A program made the translations under genes and the position numbers. A stretch of DNA of 64,000 bases, taken from the NCBI RefSeq assembly GCF_029633865.1, contig NC_079230.1, positions 33,601,150 through 33,665,149 of the forward strand. Direction: 5' to 3'. This document shows, piece after piece, positions 22,293-32,704 of this stretch (position 1 is its first letter; each line of letters opens with the position of its first letter). Below the pieces are notes generated by a model. The model was not told the DNA's origin. It saw nothing but the letters and a program-made list of their open reading frames with translations, and did no database searches. The DNA comes from Lampris incognitus (lineage: Eukaryota; Chordata; Actinopteri; Lampriformes; Lampridae).

Positions 22293-25200
22293 ATGGTGTG
22301 TGTATACGTGTTCCTCTTCCTGGCTCTCTGCAGAGCAGGGTTTTGCAGCCTGCAGGAGCATCAGACAGACTTTGGGCTGCAGGTGTTCTCCCAGTTAGTT
22401 GAGGGCTCTAAGGGAGAGAACCTGGCCTTCTCCCCCTACGGCGTGGCGTCTCTCCTGGGCATGGCCCAGCTGGGAGCTGGAGGCACCACCCGCAAGGCTC
22501 TGACTGCAGCCATGGGCTTTTCTTTACAAGGTAAACATTGATAAACTCTGAACATTACTTGCTAGCATTTGTTTTCTCTTCAGCTGAGGTGACTAAGGTG
22601 AGCAGTGATCTCTGACTCATAGGGTGTACACTTCCACCTGGAAAACATTCTCCAAGACTTATCCATACCTCTCGAAAGGAGGCACAACAAACATGGAGAC
22701 AGTTTGTTTTCAAAGTGTGTCCTCGCTATGCTCCTCTTGTCTTTATTATTCAGAAAAGGGGATGTCTCGGCAGCAGCGTCTACTCCAGCGAGACTTGTCC
22801 AGTGAGGAGGGTGTGGAGGTGATCAGCGGGGTGTTAGTGGAGCGGAAAATGAGCTTGGAGAAGGGATACCGAAGGGCATTAGCTAAAGCCTTCCAGACTC
22901 ACCCCCATCAGGTTGACTTCTCCAGGCCAGAACAGGCACGCAGCATCATCAACGACTGGGTTTCAGACCACACTGCAGGTACTCACATGGATTGGTTGAT
23001 GGCGTATCATGAATTCTTAGTATTAGTAGGACAGCATTATCGAATAATTCCAGTCAGAGCAGCAGTAAAACAGCAGCCAACCATTTTCTGGAAAGTGCTG
23101 GTATCATCATCATGACTGCACATTTAAGATCATCATGACTTTACAGTAAATATTTCTTAATTGGATTACATAGGCTTCCCATAATTCATCCACTTTTTTC
23201 ACCTTTGTTTTGTAGGTGCCATCCCTAAATTCCTGCCTCCCGGATCGCTGACTGACGAGACCCGCCTGGTCCTCCTGAATGCCCTCCACTTCCAGGGCCT
23301 GTGGAATGTGCCCTTTGACACCAAACTGACGCAGGAGAGGATTTTCCACTGTGCAAATGGCAGCTCTGTGCCCGTGCCCATGATGAGGCTCACCAATCGC
23401 TTTAAATATGGTAGGAGTAATGTTTACCCACTGAAATGTTTGTGTATTCAGTGTCTGCTGCAACATGGCAACCGGTCAACTGTCATCTCTGTTATCTTTA
23501 TTTGACAGGTGAATTTGTTTCTGCTGATGGTTTGGACTATGATGTCATTGAGCTCCCCTATGAGGGGGATTCACTGAGTATGCTCCTGGTGCTGCCCTTT
23601 GAACCAGAGGTGTCTGTGAGCGCCCTCACCAAGGAGCTGAGCAGCCGGAAGATCCAGCAGTGGAGAGCAGAACTGAGGAGTGTCAAGCGACAGCTGGCCC
23701 TGCCAAGGTGAGACAGAGAGAGAGAACGAAGAAATCAAAACTCAAAACAAACTAGAAGTCTATCGGGCCCTAAAAACAAACTATGATTTGGAAGAATACC
23801 TCTTAACTGTCAGAGACAGGAAGCAGCGACAGATCCTCACCAAACACAGGCTCAGTGACCACAGTCTCGCCATTGAAAAGGGGAGACACAAAAAGACCTG
23901 GTGGTTGCCAAAAGAGCATCAAACATGTGGTCAGTGCAGGACAGATGAGGTGGAGACAGAGGGGCACTTCCTCCTTAAATGTGGCAAATGTGAAAAACAG
24001 CGCCAGGCTTTTGTCCAGGAGCTGGAACATGTGATTCCAGAGTAGCAGGACATGGAGGACGCAGGTAAACTGCGGGTGGTCCTGGGAGGGGGGCCAGCGG
24101 CGAGCATTGCAGCAAGATTTATATTTTCCTGCCACCACCTGAGACACGGTGGGTGACGGCACCTCTCATTGGTTGTTATTCGCTGTCGTCATTATTTAGC
24201 GAATGCCTCGTGGCAGACGCTTTTGGTCCGGGGTGACGTGAGGGCTGTAGGTGGCGCATTCTCAATGAATGTGGCCCCCTGAGGCCGAGCGCACGGCTTC
24301 GGCGTTGTTGGTGCCGTGTTCTTGCCAGCTAGGCCACGGAACCATAAACTGTTATTGCTGCTGTTGTTGTTTGATATCATAATCATTGTTGTTGTTGCTG
24401 TTATCACAATCGTTGTGTTCTGTTGTTGTCTTACATGCTTTGGCAATATGTACACAAACCTATGTCATGCCAATAAAGCAAATATTGAATTGAATTGAGA
24501 GAAGGGGGGGGGCATGGTGTACCTCTATGCTCCACCACACATGCCAGGATATGTGTATATGTTGCAGTGACAGAGGAAGAAGCTGTGAGTAACCTTGCAC
24601 ATTTAGGAGTCTCCATGGACGATGATATTCATGGATGACATTGTGATCTGTAGTGAGAGTAGGGTGCAGGTGGAGGAGAGCCTGGAGAGGTGGAGGTATG
24701 CACTGGAGAGAAGAGGAATGAAAGTCAGTAGGAGCAAGACAGAATACCTATGCGTGAATGAGAGAGAGGACAGTGGAATGGTGAGGATGCAAGGAGCGGA
24801 GGTGATGAAGACATTTGAGTTTAAATACTTGGGGTCAACTGTTCAAAGTAACGGGGAGTGCAGTAGAGAGGTGAAGAAGAGAGAGCAGGCAGGGTGGAGT
24901 GGGTGGAGCAGAGTGTCAGGAGTGATGTGTGACAGAAGGGTACCAGCAAGAGTTAAAGGGAAGGTTTACAAGATGGTTGTGAGACCAGCTATGTTGTATG
25001 GTTTGGAGACAGTGGCACTGATGAAAAGACAGGAGGAGGAGCTGGAGGTGGCAGAGATGAAGATGATAAGATTTTCACTGGGAGTGATGAAGAAGGACAG
25101 GATTAGGAAGGAGTATATTAGAGGGACAGCTCAGGTTGGACGGTTTGGAGACAAAGCAAGAGAGACAAGATTGAGATGGTGTGGACATGTGTGGAGGAGA

Positions 25201-27846
25201 GATGCTGGGTATACTGGGAGAAGGATGCTGAATATGGAGCTGCCAGGGAAGAGGAGAAGAGGAAGGCCAAAGAGGAGGTTTATGGATGTGGTGAGGGAGG
25301 ACATGCAGGTGGCTGGTGTGACAGAGGAAGATGCAGAGGACAGGAAGAGATGGAAACGGATGATCCGCTGTGGCGCCCCCTAATGGAGGCAGCCGAAAGT
25401 AGTAGTAGTAGTAGATTGTGTGCGGTGTGTAATAGTGTGTAAGTGTGTAATGTGTTGATGTTCTGCAGGTTCACCCTGGACTGTGAGGTGGATCTGAAGA
25501 CGGCTCTCTCCAACATGGGTCTGGGCAGCATGTTCAGCTTGGCTACTGCTGACTTCACACGGATCACCGGTAGGTCACCCTGCCCCTTCAGCTGACATCA
25601 CCACGCTGTCTTACACCTGCCCTCCCCATCTAACGTCCTTTATTACCCCACCAGTCTTACACCTGCCCTCCCCATCTAACATCCTTTATTACCCCAGCAG
25701 TCTTACACCTGCCCTCCTCCATCTAACATCCTTTATTACCACAGCAGTCTTACACCTGCCCTCCCCATCTAACATCCTTTATTACCCCAGCAGTCTTACA
25801 CCTGCCCTCCTCCATCTAACATCCTTTATTACCCCAGCAGTCTTACACCTGCCCTCCCCATCTAACGTCCTTTATTACCCCACCAGTCTTACACCTGCCC
25901 TCCCCCATCTAACATCCTTTATTACCCCACCAGTCTTACACCTGCCCTCCCCATCTAACATCCTTTATTACCCTAGCAGTCTTACACCTGCCCTCCCCAT
26001 CTAACGTCCTTTATTACCCCACCAGTCTTACACCTGCCCTCCCCCATCTAACATCCTTTATTACCCCACCAGTCTTACACCTGCCCTCCCCATCTAACAT
26101 CCTTTATTACCCTAGCAGTCTTACACCTGCCCTCCCCATCTAACGTCCTTTATTACCCCACCAGTCTTACACCTGCTCTCCCCCATCTAACGTCCTTTAT
26201 TACCCCACCAGTCTTACACCTGCTCTCCCCCATCTAACGTCCTTTATTACCCCACCAGTCTTACACCTGCCCTCCCCATCTAACATCCTTTATTACCCTA
26301 GCAGTCTTACACCTGCCCTCCCCATCTAACATCCTTTATTACCCCAGCAGTCTTACACCTGCCCTCCCCATCTAACATCCTTTATTACCCCAGCAGTCTT
26401 ACACCTGCCCTCCCCATCTAACATCCTTTATTACCCTAGCAGTCTTACACCTGCCCTCCCCATCTAACGTCCTTTATTACCCCACCAGTCTTACACCTGC
26501 TCTCCCCCATCTAACGTCCTTTATTACCCCACCAGTCTTACACCTGCTCTCCCCCATCTAACGTCCTTTATTACCCCACCAGTCTTACACCTGCTCTCCC
26601 CATCTAACATCCTTTATTACCCCAGCAGTCTTACACCTGCTCTCCCCATCTAACATCCTTTATTACCCCAGCAGTCTTACACCTGCTCTCCCCCATCTAA
26701 CATCCTTTATTACCCCACCAGTCTTACACCTGCTCTCCCCCATCTAACGTCCTTTATTACCCCACCAGTCTTACACCTGCTCTCCCCATCTAACATCCTT
26801 TATTACCCCAGCAGTCTTACACCTGCTCTCCCCATTTAACATCCTTTATTACCCCAGCAGTCTTACACCTGCTCTCCCCATTTAACATCCTTTATTACCC
26901 CAGCAGTCTTACACCTGTTCTCCTCCATCTAACATCCTTTATTACCCCAGCAGTCTTACACCTGCCCTCCCCATCTAACATCCTTTATTACCCCAGCAGT
27001 CTTACACCTGTTCTCCTCCATCTAACATCCTTTATTACCCCAGCAGTCTTACACCTGTTCTCCTCCATCTAACATCCTTTATTACCCCAGCAGTCTTACA
27101 CCTGCTCTCCCCATCTAACATCCTTTATTACCCCAGCAGTCTTACACCTGTTCTCCTCCATCTAACATCCTTTATTACCCCAGCAGTCTTACACCTGCCC
27201 TCCCCATCTAACATCCTTTATTACCCCAGCAGTCTTACACCTGTTCTCCTCCATCTAACATCCTTTATTACCTAAACAGGCATTCATCATAGACAAGTAG
27301 AAATATTAACAATACTCCAACAAAATAAAACTAATTTCTAAGAAGCTGGCAGTGTTGCATGACGGGTAATATATATATATATATGCGTGTGTTTGTGTGT
27401 GTACATATATGTATTAATGTATATATATATATATACGTGTGTGTGTTTGTGTGTGTATATGTGTATGTATGTGTGTATATATATATATAATTTGATAAGG
27501 ATAAGTTAGTCCCTGTTTCCATCATAATATTGTTGGTAGTATTTATTTGATTCCAAGTCAAATGAGTTAGTGAACAGAGTAAAAGGTGGATGGGTCTCAG
27601 GGCAACATGGTTTGTGTCTATGCAGACACTGGAAGGTCTATAATAGATCTTTATCTCCTTTTACCTTCATCTTTATCTCCTTTTACCTTCATATTCATCT
27701 TCATTTTTATCTCCTTTTACCTTCCAGCTGATGAACAGCTGTATGTGTCCAAGGTTCTGCAGAGGGTCAAGATAGAAGTTGACGAGCAAGGAACCAAGGG
27801 AGCAGCAGCAACATGTAAATGACAGTCTTAAATATATATTATATAT

Positions 27847-27884
<38 letters not shown>

Positions 27885-28682
27885 AGGCACACACAGTAAA
27901 TGGGCGTGTTTGTTGGTCTTTGTTGTAGCTGCTGTCATGTTTTCCCGCATGGCTGTGGAGGAGATCACGCTGGACAGACCCTTCCTCTTCATCATCCAGC
28001 ACCAGCCCACAGGTGAGATACCCATGTTTTCACCCACACACTTGAACTTTGCATCACTTTCATGAAATTTCAAACAGGTGCCTCTTAGTATTATTATGAG
28101 TATTATTAGTATTAGTATTATCAGTATTATTACTATTATTACTATTATTAGTACTATTATTGTTATTATTACTAATATTAGTATTATTAGTATTGTTAGT
28201 ACCATTAGCATTATCAGTATCATTAATATTATTACCATTATTAGTACTATTATTGTTATTATTGTTATTATTACTAATAGTATTATCAGTATTATTAGTA
28301 TTGTTAGTACCATTAGCATTATTAGTATTATCAGTATTATTAGTGGTATTATTAGTATTATCAGTATTATTATCAGTATTGTTAGTATGATTATTAGTAT
28401 TATTAATCTTATTATTAGAATTATTAGTATTATTTGTATTGTAGCACAATAGCATCCAGATGGTCAGTCAGTCACCGGCTGACTTACTAATTAATTGATT
28501 AATTAATTGTGCCATCAACTCACCAGAGACTAATAGCTGGGTAGCAGAGTATTCCTATGATTTCTGTGTTCCAGTCCACCACTTCCTCTAATGCAGTTCC
28601 CCCCCCCCCCAACCCAGGTGCTGTTCTGTTCATGGGCCAGGTCAATCAGCCCCATCAACAGCTTCAACCATCACAGCCCTGA
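22293..28682 (+). CDS. serpine1: serpine1, plasminogen activator inhibitor-1 (complete, eight coding exons)
   Basis: Secreted serine-protease inhibitor; mammalian PAI-1 inhibits tissue- and urokinase-type plasminogen activators and so limits fibrinolysis. Coding exons: 22293-22530, 22754-22978, 23216-23410, 23509-23707, 25469-25569, 27728-27814, 27929-28012, 28618-28682. All introns are GT-AG and the phases join without a break to 397 codons plus TGA (human is 402 residues). The first ATG follows an AG acceptor at 22291 and starts a hydrophobic signal peptide (residues 1 to about 19). Diagnostic serpin segments are NLAFSPYGVASLLGMAQLGA (first exon), IINDWV, LVLLNALHFQGLW and the C-terminal DRPFLF...GAVLFMGQV. 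The hinge GTKGAAAT (residues 341-348) has small residues, as in inhibitory serpins. The bait bond is R355-M356, the Arg-Met pair of PAI-1. It looks fully functional, though its introns are crowded with repeats. Confidence 0.95.
23712..24497 (+). mobile_element. 5'-truncated LINE with 3' UTR, in serpine1 intron 5
   Basis: Begins a few bases after the exon 5 donor. The frame to the TAG at 24043 encodes the end of a LINE ORF, with ILTKHRLSDHSLAIEKG and a Cys-rich CGQCRTDEVETEGHFLLKC segment (CxxC...HxxxxC pattern). A long 3' UTR rich in TGTTGT follows, ending in a polyadenylation signal and GAATTGAATTGAG repeats. The clade is uncertain (L1/Tx1-like or related). Confidence 0.6.
24506..24606. repeat. 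Dispersed ~90-bp element, copy 2 (inverted)
   Basis: Reverse complement of the element at 18881-18968 with scattered differences. It begins beside a G-run and ends GTAACCTTGCACATTT. Here it lies between two LINE fragments. Confidence 0.7.
24612..25410 (+). mobile_element. 5'-truncated RTE-type LINE, in serpine1 intron 5
   Basis: An uninterrupted frame (24622-25383) covers the end of the reverse transcriptase. It starts at FMDDIVICSES (the catalytic YxDD box appears as FMDD), then FKYLGSTV, and a C-terminal region with LRWCGHVWRRD and [11 protein letters not shown]. The 3' end is a run of AGT trinucleotides (25396-25412), the simple tail of RTE elements. It has the same orientation as the gene. 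Related copies are at 43925-45690 (+) and 53860-58110 (-). Confidence 0.85.
25585..27275. repeat. 46-bp minisatellite filling serpine1 intron 6
   Basis: About 36 copies of a 46/47-base unit (start AGTCTTACACCTGCCCTCCC, then CATCTAACATCCTTTATTAC). Single-base variants (AACATCC/AACGTCC, CCAGCAG/CCACCAG/CTAGCAG, GCCCTC/GCTCTC/GTTCTC) occur in ordered runs that show local homogenisation. The array starts about 15 bases after exon 6 and contains many pyrimidine-tract-plus-AG combinations that resemble splice acceptors. Confidence 0.96.
27370..27490. repeat. (AT)n and (GT)n compound microsatellite
   Basis: Alternating AT and GT runs in serpine1 intron 6, upstream of the exon at 27728. Confidence 0.9.
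27843..27884. repeat. (CA)n microsatellite in serpine1 intron 7
   Basis: CA dinucleotides within the 114-base intron between the exons ending 27814 and starting 27929. Confidence 0.95.
28085..28442. repeat. (ATT/AGT)n trinucleotide-rich array in serpine1 intron 8
   Basis: About 360 bases of ATT triplets punctuated by AGT, ACC and AGC triplets. Asn/Thr-rich or Ile-rich frames on both strands are artefacts of this composition. Confidence 0.93.
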
Positions 28683-29300
28683 AGACAGTCTGAAACACCG
28701 CTACAACCTCCACTGTCACGCCAGTGTCACTCCAGTGTCCCTGTCATGGGCCACCATTATCCACACGTGCTACTGAGACTTCAAAACGGAACAGACCTGA
28801 TGCCTGTATGTGACCAGTGTGTTTACTAAGACCAGTTGTGACGTCATCAACCATATGAGAAGCTGGCTGATAATGTGTTGATCGTTGAGAACGAAAATAT
28901 ATATTTTTATAGAGAGGACAACGGTTCAGATTTGACATGAAAGAATTATAAACCAGGGACGATGTGATTGTTTAACCGAAATGAAATGCCTGGATGGGGT
29001 ATATTTGGTGATAATTTATTGCTTTTGATGGATGTGGCTGACAAGATCAAGAACTATACGAAGGGAAATTAATCTCATCACATTCCAATATGCAATAGTT
29101 CATTTTAAATGGGACACACTCTTCTAATTCTTCACAAAGTGCATTTTCATGGCTGCTTTCACCCAAAAAGAGACGTATTTGTTTTCGGTTTTTAGAATGT
29201 TGATAGTGATGTTTATTGTCATTGTTATTATTTGCTTTATTGCTGCAAAGAGAAATATGTATTTTTACACTATTTATATATTTATTAAAATAAAAAGGTT
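28683..29300 (+). other. serpine1: serpine1 3' UTR with polyadenylation signal
   Basis: Sequence after the serpine1 stop becomes A/T-rich. An AATAAA signal is at 29289-29294, preceded by ATTTA motifs (CACTATTTATATATTTATT). PAI-1 messages in mammals carry AU-rich destabilising elements in the 3' UTR, so this fits. The exact cleavage site cannot be read from sequence. Confidence 0.6.
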
Positions 29301-29566
29301 TAACAAAGGTGGTTTGCATTTTTTGTGGTTCACAGCTTTGTAAAAGTTCTCTGGTTAAATGCTGCCCCCTTGCGGCCATGCACAGTATCACGTATTGTGC
29401 GGCGCAGGCCTGTGCTGTATTCGGTCAGTACAACCGTGAAAAGTCGTCCTCATGAAGCTGATAGACACAGTGGTGTAGCTCTACAACAGAGTTCTGTGTT
29501 AACACACATTTTTATTGTACAACTACATTCTCTGAAGTCATTCTTTAGCTATCGCCGCTTGCAGTC

Positions 29567-29609
29567 GTTTCCATGGTAACTCCATCACGATCTCGTTTGC
29601 CATGGCAAC
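29567..29609. promoter_or_regulatory. Pair of RFX X-box motifs upstream of ap1s1
   Basis: GTTTCCATGGTAAC at 29567-29580 and TTTGCCATGGCAAC at 29596-29609, both close to the full RFX palindrome, are 29 bases apart. They lie about 480 bases upstream of the ap1s1 ATG. RFX binding is inferred from motif only. Confidence 0.5.
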
Positions 29610-29779
29610 CACATTTGAAAAAAAAAGAAGAAAAAACACGTCCACCAACCCTCTGTTAATGCCCTAAAGTGAGAAGCAGTTGTCCGTTGTGAGAGTTCCC
29701 ATCATGTATTTCAGACTGTATGGACTGGACGTGTCTCCTTCCGGTACACCAGGGACGGCTGGACTGGACTGCGCCGCTG

Positions 29780-30080
29780 ACTGTCGTTTATAAATAGTAA
29801 CGGAGTACAGTACTGGTTGCTGATGACGCCACATGGCTGAGTGGGATGCGCACTGCGCATGTGCGCATGTGTGCGGGGAGGCGGAACAGCTGACGCGGTG
29901 ATAGGAGCCCGTAGTAGCTGACTAGGTGAACTGGTGCAGGTCGCGGTTTACCTGGACCGTAGTATTCTGGGGTAGACATGGGATGTTAGCGTTGACTGTG
30001 TTTTAGAAGAAAACCACGGACCAAGCCTCGTAGAAACCACGGTTGTTCATTGCACCGGTCTAAGAAAAGAGCCCGGCGAG
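29780..30080 (+). promoter_or_regulatory. ap1s1: ap1s1 promoter and 5' UTR region
   Basis: GC-rich sequence directly upstream of the ap1s1 start codon. A TATA-like TATAAATA is at 29789-29796. Around 29847-29870 are three TGCGCA half-sites resembling NRF1 sites (TGCGCACTGCGCATGTGCGC). The start is uncertain; use of the TATA-like box would give a 5' UTR of about 260 bases. Confidence 0.5.
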
Positions 30081-32669
30081 ATGGTAAGTAGTGCTGTGGG
30101 CTCAGTGTGGCAGCTAGCTGCTAAGCTAGCGCTAGCAGGTTAAGGTGTATGGTTTCAGGAAGCGTCTCCACCTGGGACACCTCCTCCTCCTCCTCCCCCC
30201 CCCCCCTCCTCCTCCCCCTCCCGCCGCCGGGCGTATGGAGCCAGCAGGCCTTTCTCCCTCAGAAACGGTCTCGCTTTCAAACGAGCACATTTTACAGCCC
30301 CGCCGTTCACTGAACAGCCTTTTTAATCGAAGGTGGTCTGCAGTTAAGTTTGAATTTTAAAAAAAGGGGGTAAAAGTAACGTGTTACGTTTAACGTAACA
30401 TTGCGGTGCTTGCTGAGCGGAGGGAATACCTGCTGTTTGTTCTCACACTGCCGCCAGCGTCAACGCCACGTGTCGACAGTTATTCAAACCCACACTTCCA
30501 GCTGGACTTCCAGCTGGAGCTCTAGCTGGAACTGGAGTTGTTCTAGCTGGACTTCCAGCTGGAGCTCTAGCTGGAACTGGAGTTGTTCTAGCTGGACTTC
30601 CAGCTGGAGCTCTAGCTGGAACTGGCGTTGTTCTAGCTGGACTCCCAGCTGGAGCTCTAGCTGGAACTGGAGTTGTTCTAGCTGGACTTCCAGCTGGAAC
30701 TGGAGTTGTTCTAGCTGGACTTCTAGCTGGAGCTCTAACTGGAACTGGAGTTGTTCTAGCTGGACTTCTAGCTGGAGTTCTAGCTGGACCTGGAGTTGTT
30801 CTAGCTGGACTTCTAGCTGGAGTTCTAGCTGGAACTGGAGTTGTTCTAGCTGGAGCTCTAGCTGGAACTTGAGTTGTTCTAGATGGACTTCTAGCTGGAG
30901 CTCTAGCTGGAACTGGAGTTGTTCTAGCTGGACTTCCAGCTGGAGCTCTAGTTGGAACTGGAGTTGTTCTAGCTGGACTTCCAGCTGGAGCTCTAGTTGG
31001 AACTGGAGTTGTTCTAGCTGGACTTCCAGCTGGAGCTCTAGCTGGAACTGGAGTTGTTCTAGCTGGAACTGGAGTTGTTCTCGTGGGACTTCTAGCTTGA
31101 GCTCTAGCTGGAACTGGAGTTGTTCTCGCGGGACTTCTAGCTTGAGCTCTAGCTGGAACTGGAGTTGTTCTAGCTGGAGGTGTACTGTTCAGCTGCTAGA
31201 TAACATCGCTTTGAAATGAGTTGCTTCAATGTGACTGGCTTTTAATACTTGATTTGAGAGGAAGTTGGTTTTATTTTGTTTTTGGGGCAGGTGGGACGAT
31301 TCAGTCACTATTTCTGAATGATCACACCACAGTGCTTTTAGCTCTGTTACTAGCGTGGGTCTGGACGGTCAGACCAGTAGCGTAGTCTCAGTATTCACCT
31401 TTCCTTCAGTGATTTATGTGTAGCTGGCATATGCGCTGTGTTGTTGTGGCCTTATCGTTTCTATACATTTTCGTTCAAATCTTGATCCTTAGAAATATCT
31501 CTGACTTCAGACTAGTTTTAGTCTTGCAGATAGTCCCAAACACAGCTCACACAACAAATGTGCCTATATACAAAACAATTCATTGTAGTTGTTGGTAGTG
31601 TGCACCGAGTCATACGAAGCCATGATCATTAGGCTCCTAATAGCTTAATTATGATGTCGATACTGTCACATGTTAAATAACCTGCTGCCACAAAGAAGAC
31701 CCTCACCTCCCACCTTCTCCTTGTCAGATAGAGCTTTGACACAGACCGAAGCCTGGTCTGTGTCAGGCAGCCCAGAGTGAAGGCAGGTACTGAGCAGTAG
31801 AATACGCAGTAGAATGTGTTAGTTGTGAGTAGAGCTCTGTCGTGGTCCAGTTTTAGCCTACTACAGCTGTGTACGTGTATGTAGAGTGGTGAAGAAAGAT
31901 TGTGTGGCTTTACACGTTAGACATCTTGCGGATGCACAGTATGTGTAGTGGTGATCTATATTACACAATCACAAAGAGAGTCATGAAATATTAATTGTTC
32001 TTTTGAATGTGATTAGTGAACCCAGTTTACCTGCTTCGGAGTCTCGGGCAGAGGAAACTTCTTTGTGAGGCATTGTTGTTCCTATGTTCCTAAAATATGC
32101 AAGGGCTCTGGGGTCAACCCTTTTTATAGATGCTCTTCTCAGCTATTCGCTGTGGGTGTGATATGGATTCAGCTTGACCTCTGATTCACAAAACAACAGT
32201 GTGCCGTATGTACACTTACCCGCATTGTGTTAAGCTGTGTGACAATCCCTCAACCCACTTAAACCCGCACAAACACACCGTTTCTCATCTGTGTGTACTA
32301 CAGCTTGGACCGACAGTTGAACAATAGTCGAAGGCAGCCAGCTCAAGAAGAGGATGGTCTTCTAAAGCCACTCCGACTGTGGCTTGTTGATGCTGATAAT
32401 GTTACTTCGACCTTCATACCCAAACCTTTTCACGCTTTGTTTGCTTTTACTGTAGCCCGTGGCACGCTGGTGCAGTGCTGAGCGCAGTCGCCTCACAGTA
32501 AGAAAGTCTTGGGTTCAAACCCCGGGGTTGTCCAACCTTGGGGGTCGTCCCGGGTCGTCCTCTGTATGGAGTTTGCATGTTCTCCCTGTGTCTGTGGGGG
32601 TTTCCTCCGGGGGCTCCGGTTTCCTCCCACAGTCCAAAGACATGTAGGTCAGGTGATCACCTGTACTAA

Positions 32670-32704
<35 letters not shown>

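Noticed and set aside
23680-24045. Read-through extension of serpine1 exon 5 into the following frame
   Set aside because: The exon ends at a good donor (AAG/GTGAGA), joins in phase to the exon at 25469, and the extension is LINE sequence.
28078-28452. Ile/Ser- and Asn/Thr-rich frames in serpine1 intron 8
   Set aside because: Artefacts of an ATT-rich trinucleotide array.
30401-31219. 272-codon Ser/Trp-rich frame
   Set aside because: It is the translation of a 45-bp intronic minisatellite of ap1s1; no domain or transcript evidence.
32456-32550. Functional tRNA gene at the SINE heads (also 42900-42970)
   Set aside because: The tRNA-like part runs into a shared SINE body and GGAT tail present in several copies.
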